NCBI GenBank assembly: GCA_036897095.1
Contig: JAYMSP010000037.1
Span: 1 to 64,000, forward strand
Length of the DNA: 64,000 nt
From: Plantago elongata
Lineage: Eukaryota > Streptophyta > Magnoliopsida > Lamiales > Plantaginaceae
Reading direction: 5' to 3'
Shown one piece after another: positions 10,960 to 23,060 of the stretch. Position numbers and translations under genes: made by a program. Every line of letters starts with the position of its first letter. Position 1 is the first letter of the stretch. The notes beneath the pieces were generated by a model. The model was given only the letters and a program-made list of their open reading frames with translations. It was not told the DNA's origin and searched no databases.

Positions 10960-12779
10960 GCATTCTGCCATGAAAAATCCTGTATATAGACAGACTACAC
11001 AATCTCTAGCCATTGCAGTGTTCATTAATTCGTTCTTCTCCATGAACTTGTTGTATGTACATGATCTTATATATACTGATCTGATCACTTGATGAATTGT
11101 AGATTTGTATTCTGAAAAATCAAGTAGATTTAATTATGCACAAACATCAAGTGTAGTAAGATTGATGATATAAAAACCAAGTGTGAATCTAAACTAAAAC
11201 AGTCGATAAGTCTATAACCATGTAAATTTCTTTTAATTAATTGAACTTCGAACTTCGTATTAAGAGAAAAATGAAAAGAGAGTATTACAACAAAAATAAA
11301 AAGATTCTCAAGCCGGGTAGTCAAAAGAGAAAATAACCATGTAAATTTGACTTTTAATTAATTGAACTTCGTATTAAGAGAAAAATGAAAAGAGAATACT
11401 ACAATAAAAGTAAGAAGATTCTCAAGTTGGATAGTCAAAAGAGAAAATAACCAATTTGACTCGAGTATGTTTTAGTTTTTCTTCCATTTTAACCAATTAA
11501 GAATGCAAATGTATGATAAGTAGTATTGCGTTTAGTGATATTACATATGTCCAACTTGGGGAATGAAATGTAGCTTTGGCGATTGACGTATGTCATTTCC
11601 ACGAGTTTAATCCTTTTTCACCATAACTTACTTCTTAACTTAATTTAATTCAATCACAATGTTCCCTAATTTAGACTACACTATTAAATGTGGGGGTATG
11701 AATGTTATTCAAATTTCTCAATAATGATTTCTGACCACTTATTTTTCAAAATTGTATTAGGATCTAAAAGAAATTGATTAATTTTTTTCATTTATCCCAA
11801 ACATAATTGATCCGGAATATAAAGTGAATAAATCAACTTCATATAGTTACTACAACGATACACTTTGTAAATAAATACTTTTTTTCCAGTTTGGTGTTGT
11901 TTAATTCCAAATTACACTCGAGAGAACTAAAAAGGAAGAGTTTTAGGCCTAAACATAAAAATGGGAATTACATATTATTTAGTTTTGCATTAATACAATT
12001 GTGGGTTGAGCTGACGGGTGAGGGTTGTCACCATAATCTCACTCGTAGATTGAGGGATGGTAAAATGTTCCTCTGCAAATAATTATCTAAAGATATATCC
12101 ATGCAAGTGTGATTAAATGGCGAGCACTGACAATCTAGCGGGAGACTTTTTTTTTTTTTTTTAAATCCTATATGAAAATGAGGGTTAAATTGATTGTGTG
12201 CAATCGAAGTTTGATAGCACAGGCATAGGGTACCGCACGCGAGAATTACTAGCACCACCCAAAATCTTTGAACGCAATCTCAAATACAATATCGATATTG
12301 AACTATTTAAGAATCACACATATACATCAACTCAACAATACTTAAATTTTACAACTACACATCCGAATCGACTACCAATCATTTTATGGTCAATACACAA
12401 TTCACCAACGAATCGATACAAAAATATCCACCAACATGAAAATGAGAGCTTGTCAATTATTAGGGGGTATAATTCTAAAAGCAAGATTCCTAAAAATAAA
12501 AAACCCTAAACCAACTTCATCTAAAAAAAGAATTAGAATAAAATATATCTTTTTTTATTTTCTTTCACCCAATTCTTTATTGTATTTCCCCTTCCCTGTC
12601 ATCTCAAAACTCTTCTTGACAAATCCAGTTGCATTCAAACTCAATCATCTTCTTCACCTTCTTCTTCTCTAATCAAATCAATTCCTTCTGTCAACAGAAT
12701 TTACAATCACATAAACAACTAAAACACCATACCCACTTGTTTTCTCACTGGTAAATGAACATCCCATCAAATTCCACTA
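10960..12779. other. Ankyrin 3' flank and O-FucT promoter region
   Basis: No protein gene is supported here. The left part should hold the 3' untranslated region of the ankyrin gene. A 119-bp tandem duplication lies at 11217-11454. The right part (about 12500-12779) is rich in C/T and A-runs and is the likely promoter and 5' leader of the glycosyltransferase gene. Confidence 0.5.
11217..11454. repeat. Two-copy tandem duplication, period 119 bp
   Basis: Both copies start ACCATGTAAATTT and share TTTTAATTAATTGAACTTCG, TATTAAGAGAAAAATGAAAA and GATTCTCAAG. The first copy carries an extra AACTTCG. Divergence is a few percent. It has no coding potential. Confidence 0.85.
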
Positions 12780-15700
12780 ATGGGTCATCACCATAACAGC
12801 CACCACCACACCACCGCCACCGACGACGGCGGCGGTGGCGCCGGCGGTGTCTCACAACGTGTCAACAGTCCAAGATTCTCCGGCCCAATGACTCGCAGAG
12901 CCCAATCATTCAAAAGAAACAGCAGCAATAGCAGTAACAACACTTCACAGAACAACCAGAGCAACAGTAATAGTAACCATGATGTGATTGATCTTCATCT
13001 GAACTCACCAAGATCCGAAAGGAACGAGACCCCAGTTTCTCCTGATGCGCCACACGTCACGGGAGTGGCTCAGAGAGCGCATCTGAGGCGAAAGATTTCA
13101 TCTTTGAGTGTGGACTTGGGAGGATTTGGGCTGGAGCTGAAGGAGAAGAAGAAGAAGCTCAGCCAGTGGGTGTTTCTGATGTTTTGTGGGGTGTGTTTGT
13201 TTATGGGGGTTTTCAAGATTTGTGCCACTGGATGGTTTGGATCGGCTATTGATAGGATTGGGAGCAATGAGGTTTATTTTAATTGCTTTTCCTTGGCTGA
13301 GATTAGTTTGTGCAAAAAAATTACCTTTTTTGTGTTTGTGGAGCTGATAGTGCTGTTTTTGTTTTTGATCTGTGTATGCCTTTTCTGGAGTTGGTAGTGT
13401 TGTTTTGTTTCTATCCATTTGTAGATAGCACAGGTATGTATGTTGATGTATAGTTGCATCTAATGTGGCATGTTAGTTCTGTCTTGATCGATTTATTATA
13501 TGCGGAAACAATTTCTAGTTTGGATAGGCTGTTGATAGAATTGGAAGCAATGAAGTTTGCTTCAATTGCTTTTTCTTGATTGAGATTAGTTTGTGCAAGT
13601 GTCCCTTTTTACCTCTTTTGTGTTTCTGGAGTTGATAGTGCTGCCTTTTTCTGGAGTTGGTAGTGTTGTTTTGTTTTTATCCATTTGTAGTTAGCACAGA
13701 CTGGTATATATGTTGATGTATAGTTGCATCTCATATGGAAAGTTAGTTCTCTTTTGATGTCTTGATCGATAGATTATATACGATAACAATATCTAGTTTG
13801 GATCGGGTATTGAAAGGATTGGAAGCAATGAGGTTTACTTCAATTGCTTTTTCTTGATTGAGATAAGTCTGTGCAAGTGTTCCTTTTTTTACCTCCTTTG
13901 TGTTTCTGGAGTTGATAGTGCTGTTTTTGTTTTTTTATCTATAAGTGCCTTTTCTGGAGTTGGTAGTGTTGTTTTGTTTTTATCATTTGTAGTTAGCACA
14001 GACTGGTATGTATATTGATGTATAGTTGCATCTAATGTGGCACGTTAGTTCTGTTTTGATATGTGGGCGATTTTGTTTACTCTGTCTTGATCGATAGATT
14101 ATATACGGAAATGATCTCTAGTTTGGATCGGCTGTTGATATAATTGGAAGCAATGGGGTTTACTTCAATTTCTTTTCCTAGATTGAGATTAGTTTGTACA
14201 AGTGTTCCTCTTTTACCTCTTTTGTGTTTCTGGAGTTGATAGTGCTGTTTTTGTTTTTGATCTGTAAGTGCCTTCTCTGGAGTTGGTAGTGCTGTTTTGT
14301 TTTTATCCATTTGTAGTTAGCACAGACTGGTATATATGTTGATGTATGGTTGCATCTAGTGTGGAAAGTCAGTTCTGTTTTGATATGTGGGCATTTTTTT
14401 TACTCTTACTTGCTGATAGATTATATACGGAAACAATTTCTGGATTTGTGAGCTCCTAGACAAGTGCCTCTTGTGTCTCTATAGTTGGTATTGTTGTTTT
14501 TGCTTTTAACTATTTGTAGTTAATGTTGATTGCTATTCAGTGTTGATGCTTAGTTACATCTAAGTGCGGCAAGTTTGTTGTTTCGCAAGATTTGCACTAG
14601 TCTCTTGTGTATTGTTGCAAGTTTTGCTTTTACTACCCTTGATTAATAGATTTGGTAAGGGAAACAGTTATGAATTTGTAGCTTCAATGTTCGAGCATTC
14701 AGTTAAACTAAATGCAAAAACTTTCCTTAAAGTATACAGCAACTAATAAAGATTCTGCATGTACAGTATGTGTGCATGTCTTGAGTTTTATTTTCATCCT
14801 ATCTCATGTATTGCATGAATTCCTGTCTTGTATTGGCTAGCATAGTAGTGAGCATGCTCTGTTTCTTTGTTAACTGCCTTTAGACATTGGTTTGCTTATT
14901 CTGGAAAGGGGATTATAACTTACATTGTTCTGTGTATATCGTTCAGGACGTGTATGACCCCATGGATACCCATCTTGATCATCAAGATCAAAGTTCTCAT
15001 GACTATGGATATAGGGATAACGGAAATTATGATAAGAACAGAGAAAAGGTGTTGGAACAAACTCTGAAGATGGTGGCCTCAGGCGTTGTCAATGGCCATG
15101 ATAGCATGGTTGATGTAAGCGCCTCTTTAACTGCACCAAAAAAGTTTATTGGTCGAAGTTCAATAAATGGACTGTAGCCATTTTGTTGTAAACTTAGTAC
15201 AGAATACATAGTTGGTTTTTTTTTTTCTTTTTGAAACGGCTAAAGATGACTCGAACCCCGACCTATTGGTTAGAGGGGAGGTGGCTTACCAACTGAGCTA
15301 CAATTCGTTGTCTACATAGTTGCTTTTTTGAGTGAGATTTTTTTCAGCATTCAGGGATATGGTCCAAGCCCGAGAGTGAAAATTTCACAGAGTGCATTGG
15401 TCGGCCAAAAAGTCACAAAAGTAAGAGCTGTTGGCAATACATTCCAAATTCGTCTGTGCAATCTAGTGCTTTTTTCCTCACATTTCTTTTATATGTTCTT
15501 GTCAGAGCTGGACTTCAAGACAAGTGGATACCTTTTGACAAATGCGAATGGTGGCTTAAATCAGATGAGATTTGGGGTCTGGTTGTCATTATTTTTATGA
15601 ATTTATATGTACTCTTGGAAAGATCCCAGTTAACTTAATCTGATGAATATCTAATTTTAGAGTGCAGATATGTGATATGGTTGCTGTTGCAAAAATCATG

Positions 15701-17553
15701 AAGGCTACACTCGTCCTCCCCTCTCTTGATCACAGTTCATACTGGGCTGATCAGAGGTGATTTTCTACTTTCTTTTTGTTCTGCACATCTACGCCAGTGA
15801 TCAGAAAACAATGAAATTGCATCTTCTTTCAAGAAACTATGAACTGAACGTGCACTTGGTTATATATTGACATATATTTTTAATTTTCATATCCAGTGGC
15901 TTCAAAGATTTGTTTGACTGGCAACACTTCATTGATTCACTGCAAGATGATATTCACGTAGTTGACAAACTGCCTCCAGAATATGCTGAAATTGAACCAT
16001 TCTCTAAAACACCAATATCTTGGTCTAAGGTAATGACCTTCTTAACTTTATCATTTTTAGTTAATTACTCCACATCTGTTGCTATTTCCCAAATTGATTC
16101 TTCTCTAAGGAAATGTTTGCCGCTATTGAAATTCTGTTTACTGGACCAAGACAAGGATTATTTTGTTATGTTGTTATTACAGGTGATGTGAACTGTACGA
16201 ATTAAGTTATCATGCAACTACTGCACTTAAAAGATCAGCATTTATGAATGCAGCTTGCAAATTTGGCATCCAGATCAACTTAAAAAATTGTGCTTTCTTG
16301 GATCAGGTTACTTACTATAGATCAGAGATCCTGCCGCTTTTAAAGCAGCACAAAGTGATGTACTTTACTCATACTGATTCTCGGCTAGCGAATAATGGTC
16401 TTCCCAGTTCCATACAAAAGCTGAGATGCCATGTGAACTACAGAGCCCTAAAATATTCTGCCCCAATTGAGAATCTTGGGAAATTTTTGGTATCAAGAAT
16501 GCGACAAGGCAGTAGCCCGTATCTTGCCCTTCATCTAAGGTTTGTCCTACTTGCCTGTTCTCTTTATAAGCTTCACAAGTCAAGATGTTATAATATTCTT
16601 GAGGTCTTTACCATGTCAGATCGAGAAGTTTGGATCTGTTTTTTGATTTCTATGCAAGCTAATTAAGTTAGATATTCTCTATCCCATTCATTTGATTGCA
16701 GGTATGAGAAAGATATGCTTGCGTTTACAGGGTGCAGCCATAATCTGACTGCGGAAGAAGATGAAGAACTTCGTCAAATGCGTAATGAGGTTAGCCATTG
16801 GAAAGAAAAAGAGATTGATGGTGCAGAAAGAAGAAAACTCGGTGGCTGCCCTATGACACCTCGGGAGACTGCCCTCTTGCTTAAAGCAATGGACTTCCCC
16901 TCAAGCACTAGAATTTACTTGGTTGCTGGGGAAGCTTACGGGAATGGAAGTATGGAATATCTCTCTGAGAGCTTCCCAAATATCTTTTCTCACTCAACTC
17001 TCGCAACAGAGGAAGAATTAAATCCTTTCAGAAATCATCAGAACATGCTGGCTGGTATTGATTATGCTGTTGCATTAGAGAGTGACGTTTTTGTTTACAC
17101 CTATGATGGCAACATGGCGAAAGCAGTGCAAGGGCATAGGCGATTTGAAGGTTTCAAGAAAACTATTAACCCGGACAGGTAGATTCATTAGTACTTTTTC
17201 TTGATTTTGGTTTTAAGCGGATAATAGCATTACCCCTGTGTTTACTAGATAATTAGGGCAAAAAAGGAAAAGAAATATAGATGAAAGATACATTGGCTCA
17301 AAGTCTAAGCTAATCTGAACTGTTGTTTTCCGAATGCAGGATGAAATTTGTTAAGCTAGTTGATGATCTTGATGAGGGTAAGATCACATGGAAGAAATTC
17401 AGTTCCAAAGTGAAAAAGCTTCATAAGGATCGCATTGGAGGCCCGTACCTGAGGGAGTCGGGTGAGTTCCCAAAGCTAGAAGAAAGTTTTTATGCAAATC
17501 CTCTCCCCGGCTGCATTTGTGAGAAGAACCCTGAAGACGAAATCTCAAACTAG
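12780..17553 (+). CDS. O-fucosyltransferase family protein (plant GT106/PF10250 type)
   Basis: Model: join(12780..13271, 14947..15114, 15348..15420, 15506..15576, 15668..15756, 15897..16029, 16307..16539, 16702..17178, 17340..17553), 649 aa, all introns GT-AG and in phase. It is a type II Golgi membrane protein: a cytosolic tail rich in His, Gly, Ser and Asn (1-100), one signal-anchor helix (about 129-148), a stem, then the catalytic domain from about residue 253 ([17 protein letters not shown]) to about 590. Conserved family blocks include [26 protein letters not shown] (Arg at 420), [19 protein letters not shown] and [15 protein letters not shown]. The family adds fucose or rhamnose to cell-wall or protein acceptors; the acceptor here cannot be read from sequence. 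The gene is convergent with MOB1. Intron 1 (1675 bp) holds a tandem array that repeats the exon 1 end, and intron 2 carries a SINE. Confidence 0.92.
13232..14560 (+). repeat. Tandem array of ~280-325 bp units spanning the exon 1/intron 1 junction
   Basis: The segment GGTTTGGATCGGCTATTG-ATAGGATTGGGAGCAATGAG at the end of exon 1, and the following intron sequence, recurs three more times in the intron. The TTGG(A/G)AGCAATG core lies at 13258, 13541, 13819 and 14144, giving periods of 283, 278 and 325 bases. Each unit also has TTTCTGGAGTTG(A/G)TAGTG twice, TTTATCCATTTGTAGTTAGC, TTGATGTATAGTTGCATCT and GATAGATTATATACGGAAA. A fifth, shortened unit runs to about 14560. The copies differ by several percent, so the array is moderately old. 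Each unit repeats the splice-donor neighbourhood of exon 1. Confidence 0.9.
15205..15322 (-). mobile_element. tRNA-derived SINE in O-FucT intron 2, with 10-bp target duplication
   Basis: Read on the minus strand, a tRNA-like head (TAGCTCAGTTGGTAAG, A box; GGGGTTCGAGTC, B box) is followed by a short body and an A-run (the T-run at 15216-15231 on the plus strand). TACATAGTTG flanks both sides (15205-15214 and 15313-15322) as a perfect target duplication. The element itself is about 98 bases. It lies wholly inside intron 2, antisense to the gene. Confidence 0.88.
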
Positions 17554-18743
17554 GTTCTGCTTTACTACTCTTAAAAGTCACACACTAGGATCTGTTGCCA
17601 AAGAGTCTAAGTGGCTATCAACTGTTTCTGCACTAAACTTAGCAACAGATATTTAGTGGATGGAGGCATGGGCAACTGGGCCATGTCAACGGCATATTCT
17701 TGCAGAGCGGAACCATTTAGCTCGACATCTGGTGTACAGATTGGTTCGCTGCAGATTCGTGAAGTGTATACTCATATAACCAGCTTGATTTATACCTATA
17801 GTTGAATGAATGGACAAATTCCACTGATGTGGATATACAATGTAAAAGCCCTTACTATGGATGAATACCAGTAGTAGATTACTCGATTAGAAATTCAGTT
17901 TTGATCTTGAATTTGGAAAATGTTTATTGAAATTATTTCCCATCTTTCAAAGTATACTAGTTCCCTTTTGAATTTTATTGACTTATATCATGAGTCTGAT
18001 GAGCTTCTGCTACCATTCTGTTTTCGGTTTTTTGGGGTACGATTATGGAGAAAATTTTCTTGCAACACTCTTCAAGTTCAGAATTTTGGAAGATGATCAA
18101 CCTTGAGGTAAATGAATGAAGCCAGTGTGTTCTAGAGCTCTATGATTATGCTCTATAATGGTTTAAATTATCTGCATGATGACAGCAAATATTCATATTC
18201 ATAGTGTCTCGACAAACTTCAAACGCCTTGATTTTCTAGAGTTTGAGAGCATATTATATCGATTTTTCCATTGTTCAGGGAAATCTTAGATTTCACCAGA
18301 GTCTAAGACTACCTCTTTGTTAAAACACTTGCGTAGTTTTAGCGCAAATATTAAAACCTAGTGTAGTTTTAGTGCAAAAACTAAAACCTAGTATATTTTT
18401 TAGTGAAATGGTAACACGGAGATTGCTCTAAATATGCGCAAGTATTAATGAAGCTTCACATGCACTATATCACTGGCAGAAATATAACCTTGGCAAGAAA
18501 CAGCAGAAAACATGCTGGAATCTCATAATTATCAGTGATCTATAGCATCAATTGCAACATTTTACTGAATCAAAGATGGTCAAAATAGTCATCAGTTACT
18601 AGGAAAGGCGAAAATAAACTAGAAATTAAAGAAGCATTCGCAAAGTTCTACAATTAAAAGATGTTCTTCATAAAATCTAGCTAAATGAACTACAGAAAAA
18701 GCTAGAAGCATTCAAAGGGACAGCTTGTAATCCCGGACATCAT
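17554..18743. other. Convergent intergenic spacer between O-FucT and MOB1
   Basis: This contains the 3' ends of two genes that face each other. No further coding region is supported. A short two-copy repeat of TTTTAGTG/CGCAAA with AAAACCTAGT occurs at about 18330-18400. Confidence 0.6.
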
Positions 18744-21253
18744 TCAGCCTTCCAAGATGGACTCAATGATGTCATAGAGAGGGCCACACTCTACCTTATC
18801 GATCAGGCCAAACTCCTGTATCACATGGAATCAGCCATTACATATCAGTTAAACCATGCCATATAATGAGTCTGCTGATAAGAAATTATAGGGAGATATA
18901 ATTTATATAAAGAAAAAGACTTACACATGTGAAGAGAACAAAATGCCTAAAGCAAGTGTTCAGATGAGCCTCTTCTTTGAGGTTCAAGATCTTCTGGAAA
19001 TGTGAGTGATACATATGAGCATACACCCTAAACAACCGCTTCAGTATGGTCTTCACGACATCCTGAAAGTTCGATGGAAATGGAGCGCCTGTAGCAACCA
19101 AATATGATTGCGTTAATGTTGCGCTAATTTTCAAAATTTATGTGGAAAGTATTGTTGCGATAAATTTTAAAAATCATGCGAAACTAGTGTTCCGATAATT
19201 TTAAAAAATCATGGGAAACTAGTCTTGCGATAAATTTCAAAAATCATGTGAAAACTAGTGTTGCGATAATTTTAAAAAATTATGTGAAAAGAATAGCTGT
19301 TAGCACACAATTACTTACCCAGTTTCTGGGGGAAAATAGCCTCATTTTCAAGCTGAGCTTCAATCCAGTCCATTAGGAAGTCAACATACTGTGGAGCAGA
19401 AACCTCAATTGGTTTCTTGATGGTGACTCCATCAGCCCATCTGTACTCATACCTGAAGGAACAAAAACAGTACCATGTTATGATTTATGAACACGTGCAA
19501 ATAGTTCGCATTGTGTCGTTGAGTAAAGGGAATCAAAGGGCATACTTTGGTCCAGCCGACATTGTTGGACAACTAGACGACGTGCAGAATTCCGTGAGCG
19601 TTCCATACAGCATATTGACTTGATTGAAGAAGTCGACAGCTGCATAATGTAGCATAACATAACTTATATATGGCATCAATCACGACAAATCCAGGAGAGA
19701 TTCACCATCATTCATTAAATAAACAACAAATGACTACTCAAATGGAAAAGACAGGAACATGGCAATGGTCATAAGCACAAGGGAAATGGAAAATTTACCG
19801 AACAAAAGAATCTATAGGTTCTTCATAGGAAAGTAACTATCAAATTGTGATCATGAGTATCCATACAATGAATCTTATTAACATGATTCTATACAAAATG
19901 AAGTTCACAATAAAGTATAAACTATCTTGAATTTTTAAGCATGCCTATGTAAGCAAAATCTATAAACAAAATATGTAGCATTTCCTTCTTAGTTGCGAAA
20001 TTCACAAGTCATTCATGTTCTGTATAGAAAAATCTGTTTTCGATTTGTCCTTTAGTACAAGCTACCACATTGTTTGCATCTAATACAGTTCACAAAAATA
20101 CTACATTGCAACAATTAAGTGAAAGCCTCATACTGAGCATCTGAATCAATGAGAACTCAAGAAGAGCAAACCATATGTGTATAGCTGATAAAAAACTTAC
20201 TGTTAACAGCCAACCACTCATTAAGATCTTCTCCAATAGGAAGGCGTACGGCTTCCTTTAAGTTACCATTACCCAAGGTTGAATCAATGTACTTCCTAAG
20301 TTGCAAGCCCTGTGCAAGAACACAACCAGAAATTAACTTCAAGCTCATAAAAAACACATAAAATGACAAAAAATTACAAGATTAAATTCTCAACAGAAAG
20401 CATTATACTGATGAACACAAACCTTGCTTCCAGAGGAAGAACTCTTCTTAGGCCTAAAGGTATTGCAGCTTCTGCAGACATACAAAGTAACTCATGGTAA
20501 ATTGAACTTATCAACAGATGATTAATTAGCAAACAAAGCACTTTTTTTTTTCCAAATTGAACTTATAATTATGGATGAACAAAAAATTTACAACTAGTAA
20601 AAGAAATTCTATTGACTAAATCAGTATATATGCAAATAAAATTCAAAATTACATAACATTTAAACAGCTACTTAAAACCAAAAGTAAGAACAGATTTTCT
20701 CAATTTCCATAAAATATTTTGGAGACCATCTGAGACCTAACCTGAAACCCAACAAACAAAATGCACTCACCAATTGAGTATAAAATATCATGCAACTGGC
20801 CATAATTAACAAAATGTCTAGATTTAGTCAAATTCTTGTAAAACTCAAGATTTTACAAATACAAGTTAATGAAAATCATATACCTCCCAAGCCAAATGTA
20901 ATGCATAGTATTAATGATATTGTTATAACTATTCTAATGTGATTTTCCAATCATTTCCTCAGGTTTTTTCAGAAACTAACAATATCCGAAAAAATCCAAA
21001 CATTTCAAATTATCTTTTTCCTTGATACATTTCATTACATTTTTTTTACATAAAAAAACTACAAAACTCATCTTCAAGCATTTTTTCTTTTCCAAATGAG
21101 ACATATTCTGAAATCGAGATTCTAAACACAGTTCAAGTTCATAAATTCAAGAGACAGAACATGCATGCATTATGAAAAGGGAACAGATGAAGATTGATGA
21201 CAATGGGAAACAGTACATATATACCTGCTTCCCAGACCAAAGATATTACTCAT
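18744..21253 (-). CDS. MOB1: MOB kinase activator-like 1 (MOB1)
   Basis: Minus-strand model: complement(join(18744..18815, 18925..19088, 19319..19452, 19546..19639, 20201..20309, 20423..20471, 21225..21253)), 216 aa, the usual MOB1 length. The first exon encodes only MSNIFGLGS plus a split Arg. Typical family blocks are [12 protein letters not shown], the [10 protein letters not shown] region, [38 protein letters not shown] and HFVLFTCEFGLIDK. The zinc site of MOB proteins is present: Cys81 and Cys86 (CTSSSC) with His163 and His168 (HMYHSH). MOB1 binds and activates NDR/LATS-type kinases; in plants it affects cell-cycle exit, growth and patterning. It acts in cytoplasm and nucleus. The gene looks intact. 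Its leader holds a long GAA/TTC repeat and one intron a short tandem array. Confidence 0.95.
19115..19295. repeat. ~43-bp minisatellite in a MOB1 intron
   Basis: Four to five diverged units follow the pattern TTGCGATAA(A)TTTTAAAAAATCATG(T/G)GAAAACTAGTG. They occupy most of the intron between the fifth and sixth MOB1 exons, but leave its two splice sites outside the array. Confidence 0.8.
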
Positions 21254-21276
21254 GGTTATAAAAATGGTGAAATTCT

Positions 21277-21333
21277 GAAGAAGAAGAAGAAGAAGAAGAA
21301 GAAGAAGAAGAAGAAGAAGAAGAAGAAGAAGAA
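21277..21333. repeat. (GAA)n/(TTC)n microsatellite in the MOB1 5' leader
   Basis: About 19 uninterrupted GAA units on the plus strand (TTC on the MOB1 sense strand) start 24 bases upstream of the MOB1 start codon. A pure tract of this length is expected to vary in length between individuals. Its position means it is probably transcribed into the leader. Confidence 0.9.
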
Positions 21334-21379
21334 ATAATAATTGATTAAGAGTTAATTTTCTGAAGAGCCTTCTGCATGG

Positions 21380-21389
21380 ATATATATAC
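21380..21389 (-). promoter_or_regulatory. Possible TATA box of MOB1
   Basis: The minus strand reads TGTATATATA here, about 130 bases upstream of the MOB1 start codon and upstream of the TTC tract. The position is plausible but unproven. Confidence 0.3.
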
Positions 21390-23043
21390 ACACAGGGTGG
21401 GTATCTGTGACAGTCTGTCAATGACAAGAATGATCAAGTCATTTGAATCGTTGTGGCTCGAATGGTAAGTGGTATCTGTTTTTTTCCTCGAATTGTAAGT
21501 GACGAGTGTACTATGATCTGTTGTTCGCTCAAATGGTAAGTGACGAGTGGACTGTAGTAAGAGTGCTACTAAAAATTACAGGAGAAAATTTTAATTAATG
21601 GCAGGTAATTGTTGAATATTCCAACCGGGAAATAAGGAAAATTAAGCAGTGGGCTGTAATGTAAAACCAGAGAGGTTTAATAGTGGCTCATGAGACTTGA
21701 TTATTCTCGTTTTTATTTCCTTCTTTTATTCACAAACAGACAGTTTCAGTTTTATTTTTTGTCCTTAATTAGTTTATTGCTTTACACCTCACATATATTT
21801 TCTTTGTTAATTGTAGGTGAGTCCGGAGTATCTTTTGCCTGAAAATCCGGGACCTCCTATAGGTCGATGTTATCGCTACAATGTAGTCGTTATGTGTAAC
21901 TTAGAGTGGGAGGGAGGCAGTAATGCATTTCTATGTAGATATACGAAATATTTTGAGAAGTATGACATTAACAAAGCGGATGATAGATCGAGCAATTTAA
22001 TTTAACCTAGAAAACTATATTATTCTAGGTATAATTAGGTTTTAACAACTTTAATAGTTTCATGTAGTTATTAGTTAATTCTATGTCGATAGAGAGAAAA
22101 AAAACTAAATTGACACCGTTTAGATTCGTATTTTAAAGGCGTGGACAAAAATCTAAATTGGATATCCGACCAAATAATATAAGCCATCACCACGTGGAGC
22201 CACTCACTATATATTCTCTTCGTATGTGTACGGAAGTGTCCTTTTTGTCTCTATTTATTTAATGGTAAACACAACTTAATTGTTAGCAACACGATGTAAT
22301 TATATTTATTCGTCATCGTTGACTAAGTTTCTAAACGAATTCGAAGTGACCACACCCACTTAGCACCCAACAGATGTAACCTTGCCCACCAAATATAGTG
22401 TGTTTATTGCAACAAGTGTAAACATATTAAGTTTTACGGCATGGATAACAATCTAAACGAGGATAAATGGACAAAGAATATAAAGCATCACCACGCGGAG
22501 CCATTCAAGTGATTTTTCTTCGTACATAAGTGGGTTATATGTCACTTTACATTGAACGATAATGACAACTTTATCGCAAGTATACATATATTCCTTCAAT
22601 GTAGCATAACTATATGTTTAGTTGTACTTCATCGTGAGACCTTGTATGTGAATACTGCACTCCACACAACCGCATTCACTTTGCTTCCCAAGGGGTGTAT
22701 TACACCCATTGCACGTCCTTATTTTTCATGGGGGCGGGGAGGTGCAATACCCGTCAAATAATAGGTCAACAAATCAATCGATATTTCAGCATCCGTTTCA
22801 TACAAACTTAAAAGCTTCTAGTAAGGTGAACATGAGATGAAATGCTTGAGATGCTCTTTTTTATAACCAAACTTAATCAATTAGAATTAAATAACACCCA
22901 ATGAAAGAAGTCAGATCATTGGCACCTTCTATATTCCAAATAAGTCTTGAATAAGATGATTCATAATCAGCCTAGATTATACCATGCATTTTTTATACAA
23001 TCAATGATTGTGGCAAAATAGATAAAGTTAAGTTAGCAGTGGC

Positions 23044-23060
23044 ATATATATATATATATA
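23044..23060. repeat. Short (TA)n microsatellite
   Basis: Eight TA units in an AT-rich intergenic setting. No function is evident. Confidence 0.75.

Noticed and set aside
15230-15312. tRNA-like sequence with good A and B boxes
   Set aside because: It has an A-tail and a 10-bp target duplication and cannot form a full cloverleaf, so it is a SINE and not a tRNA gene.
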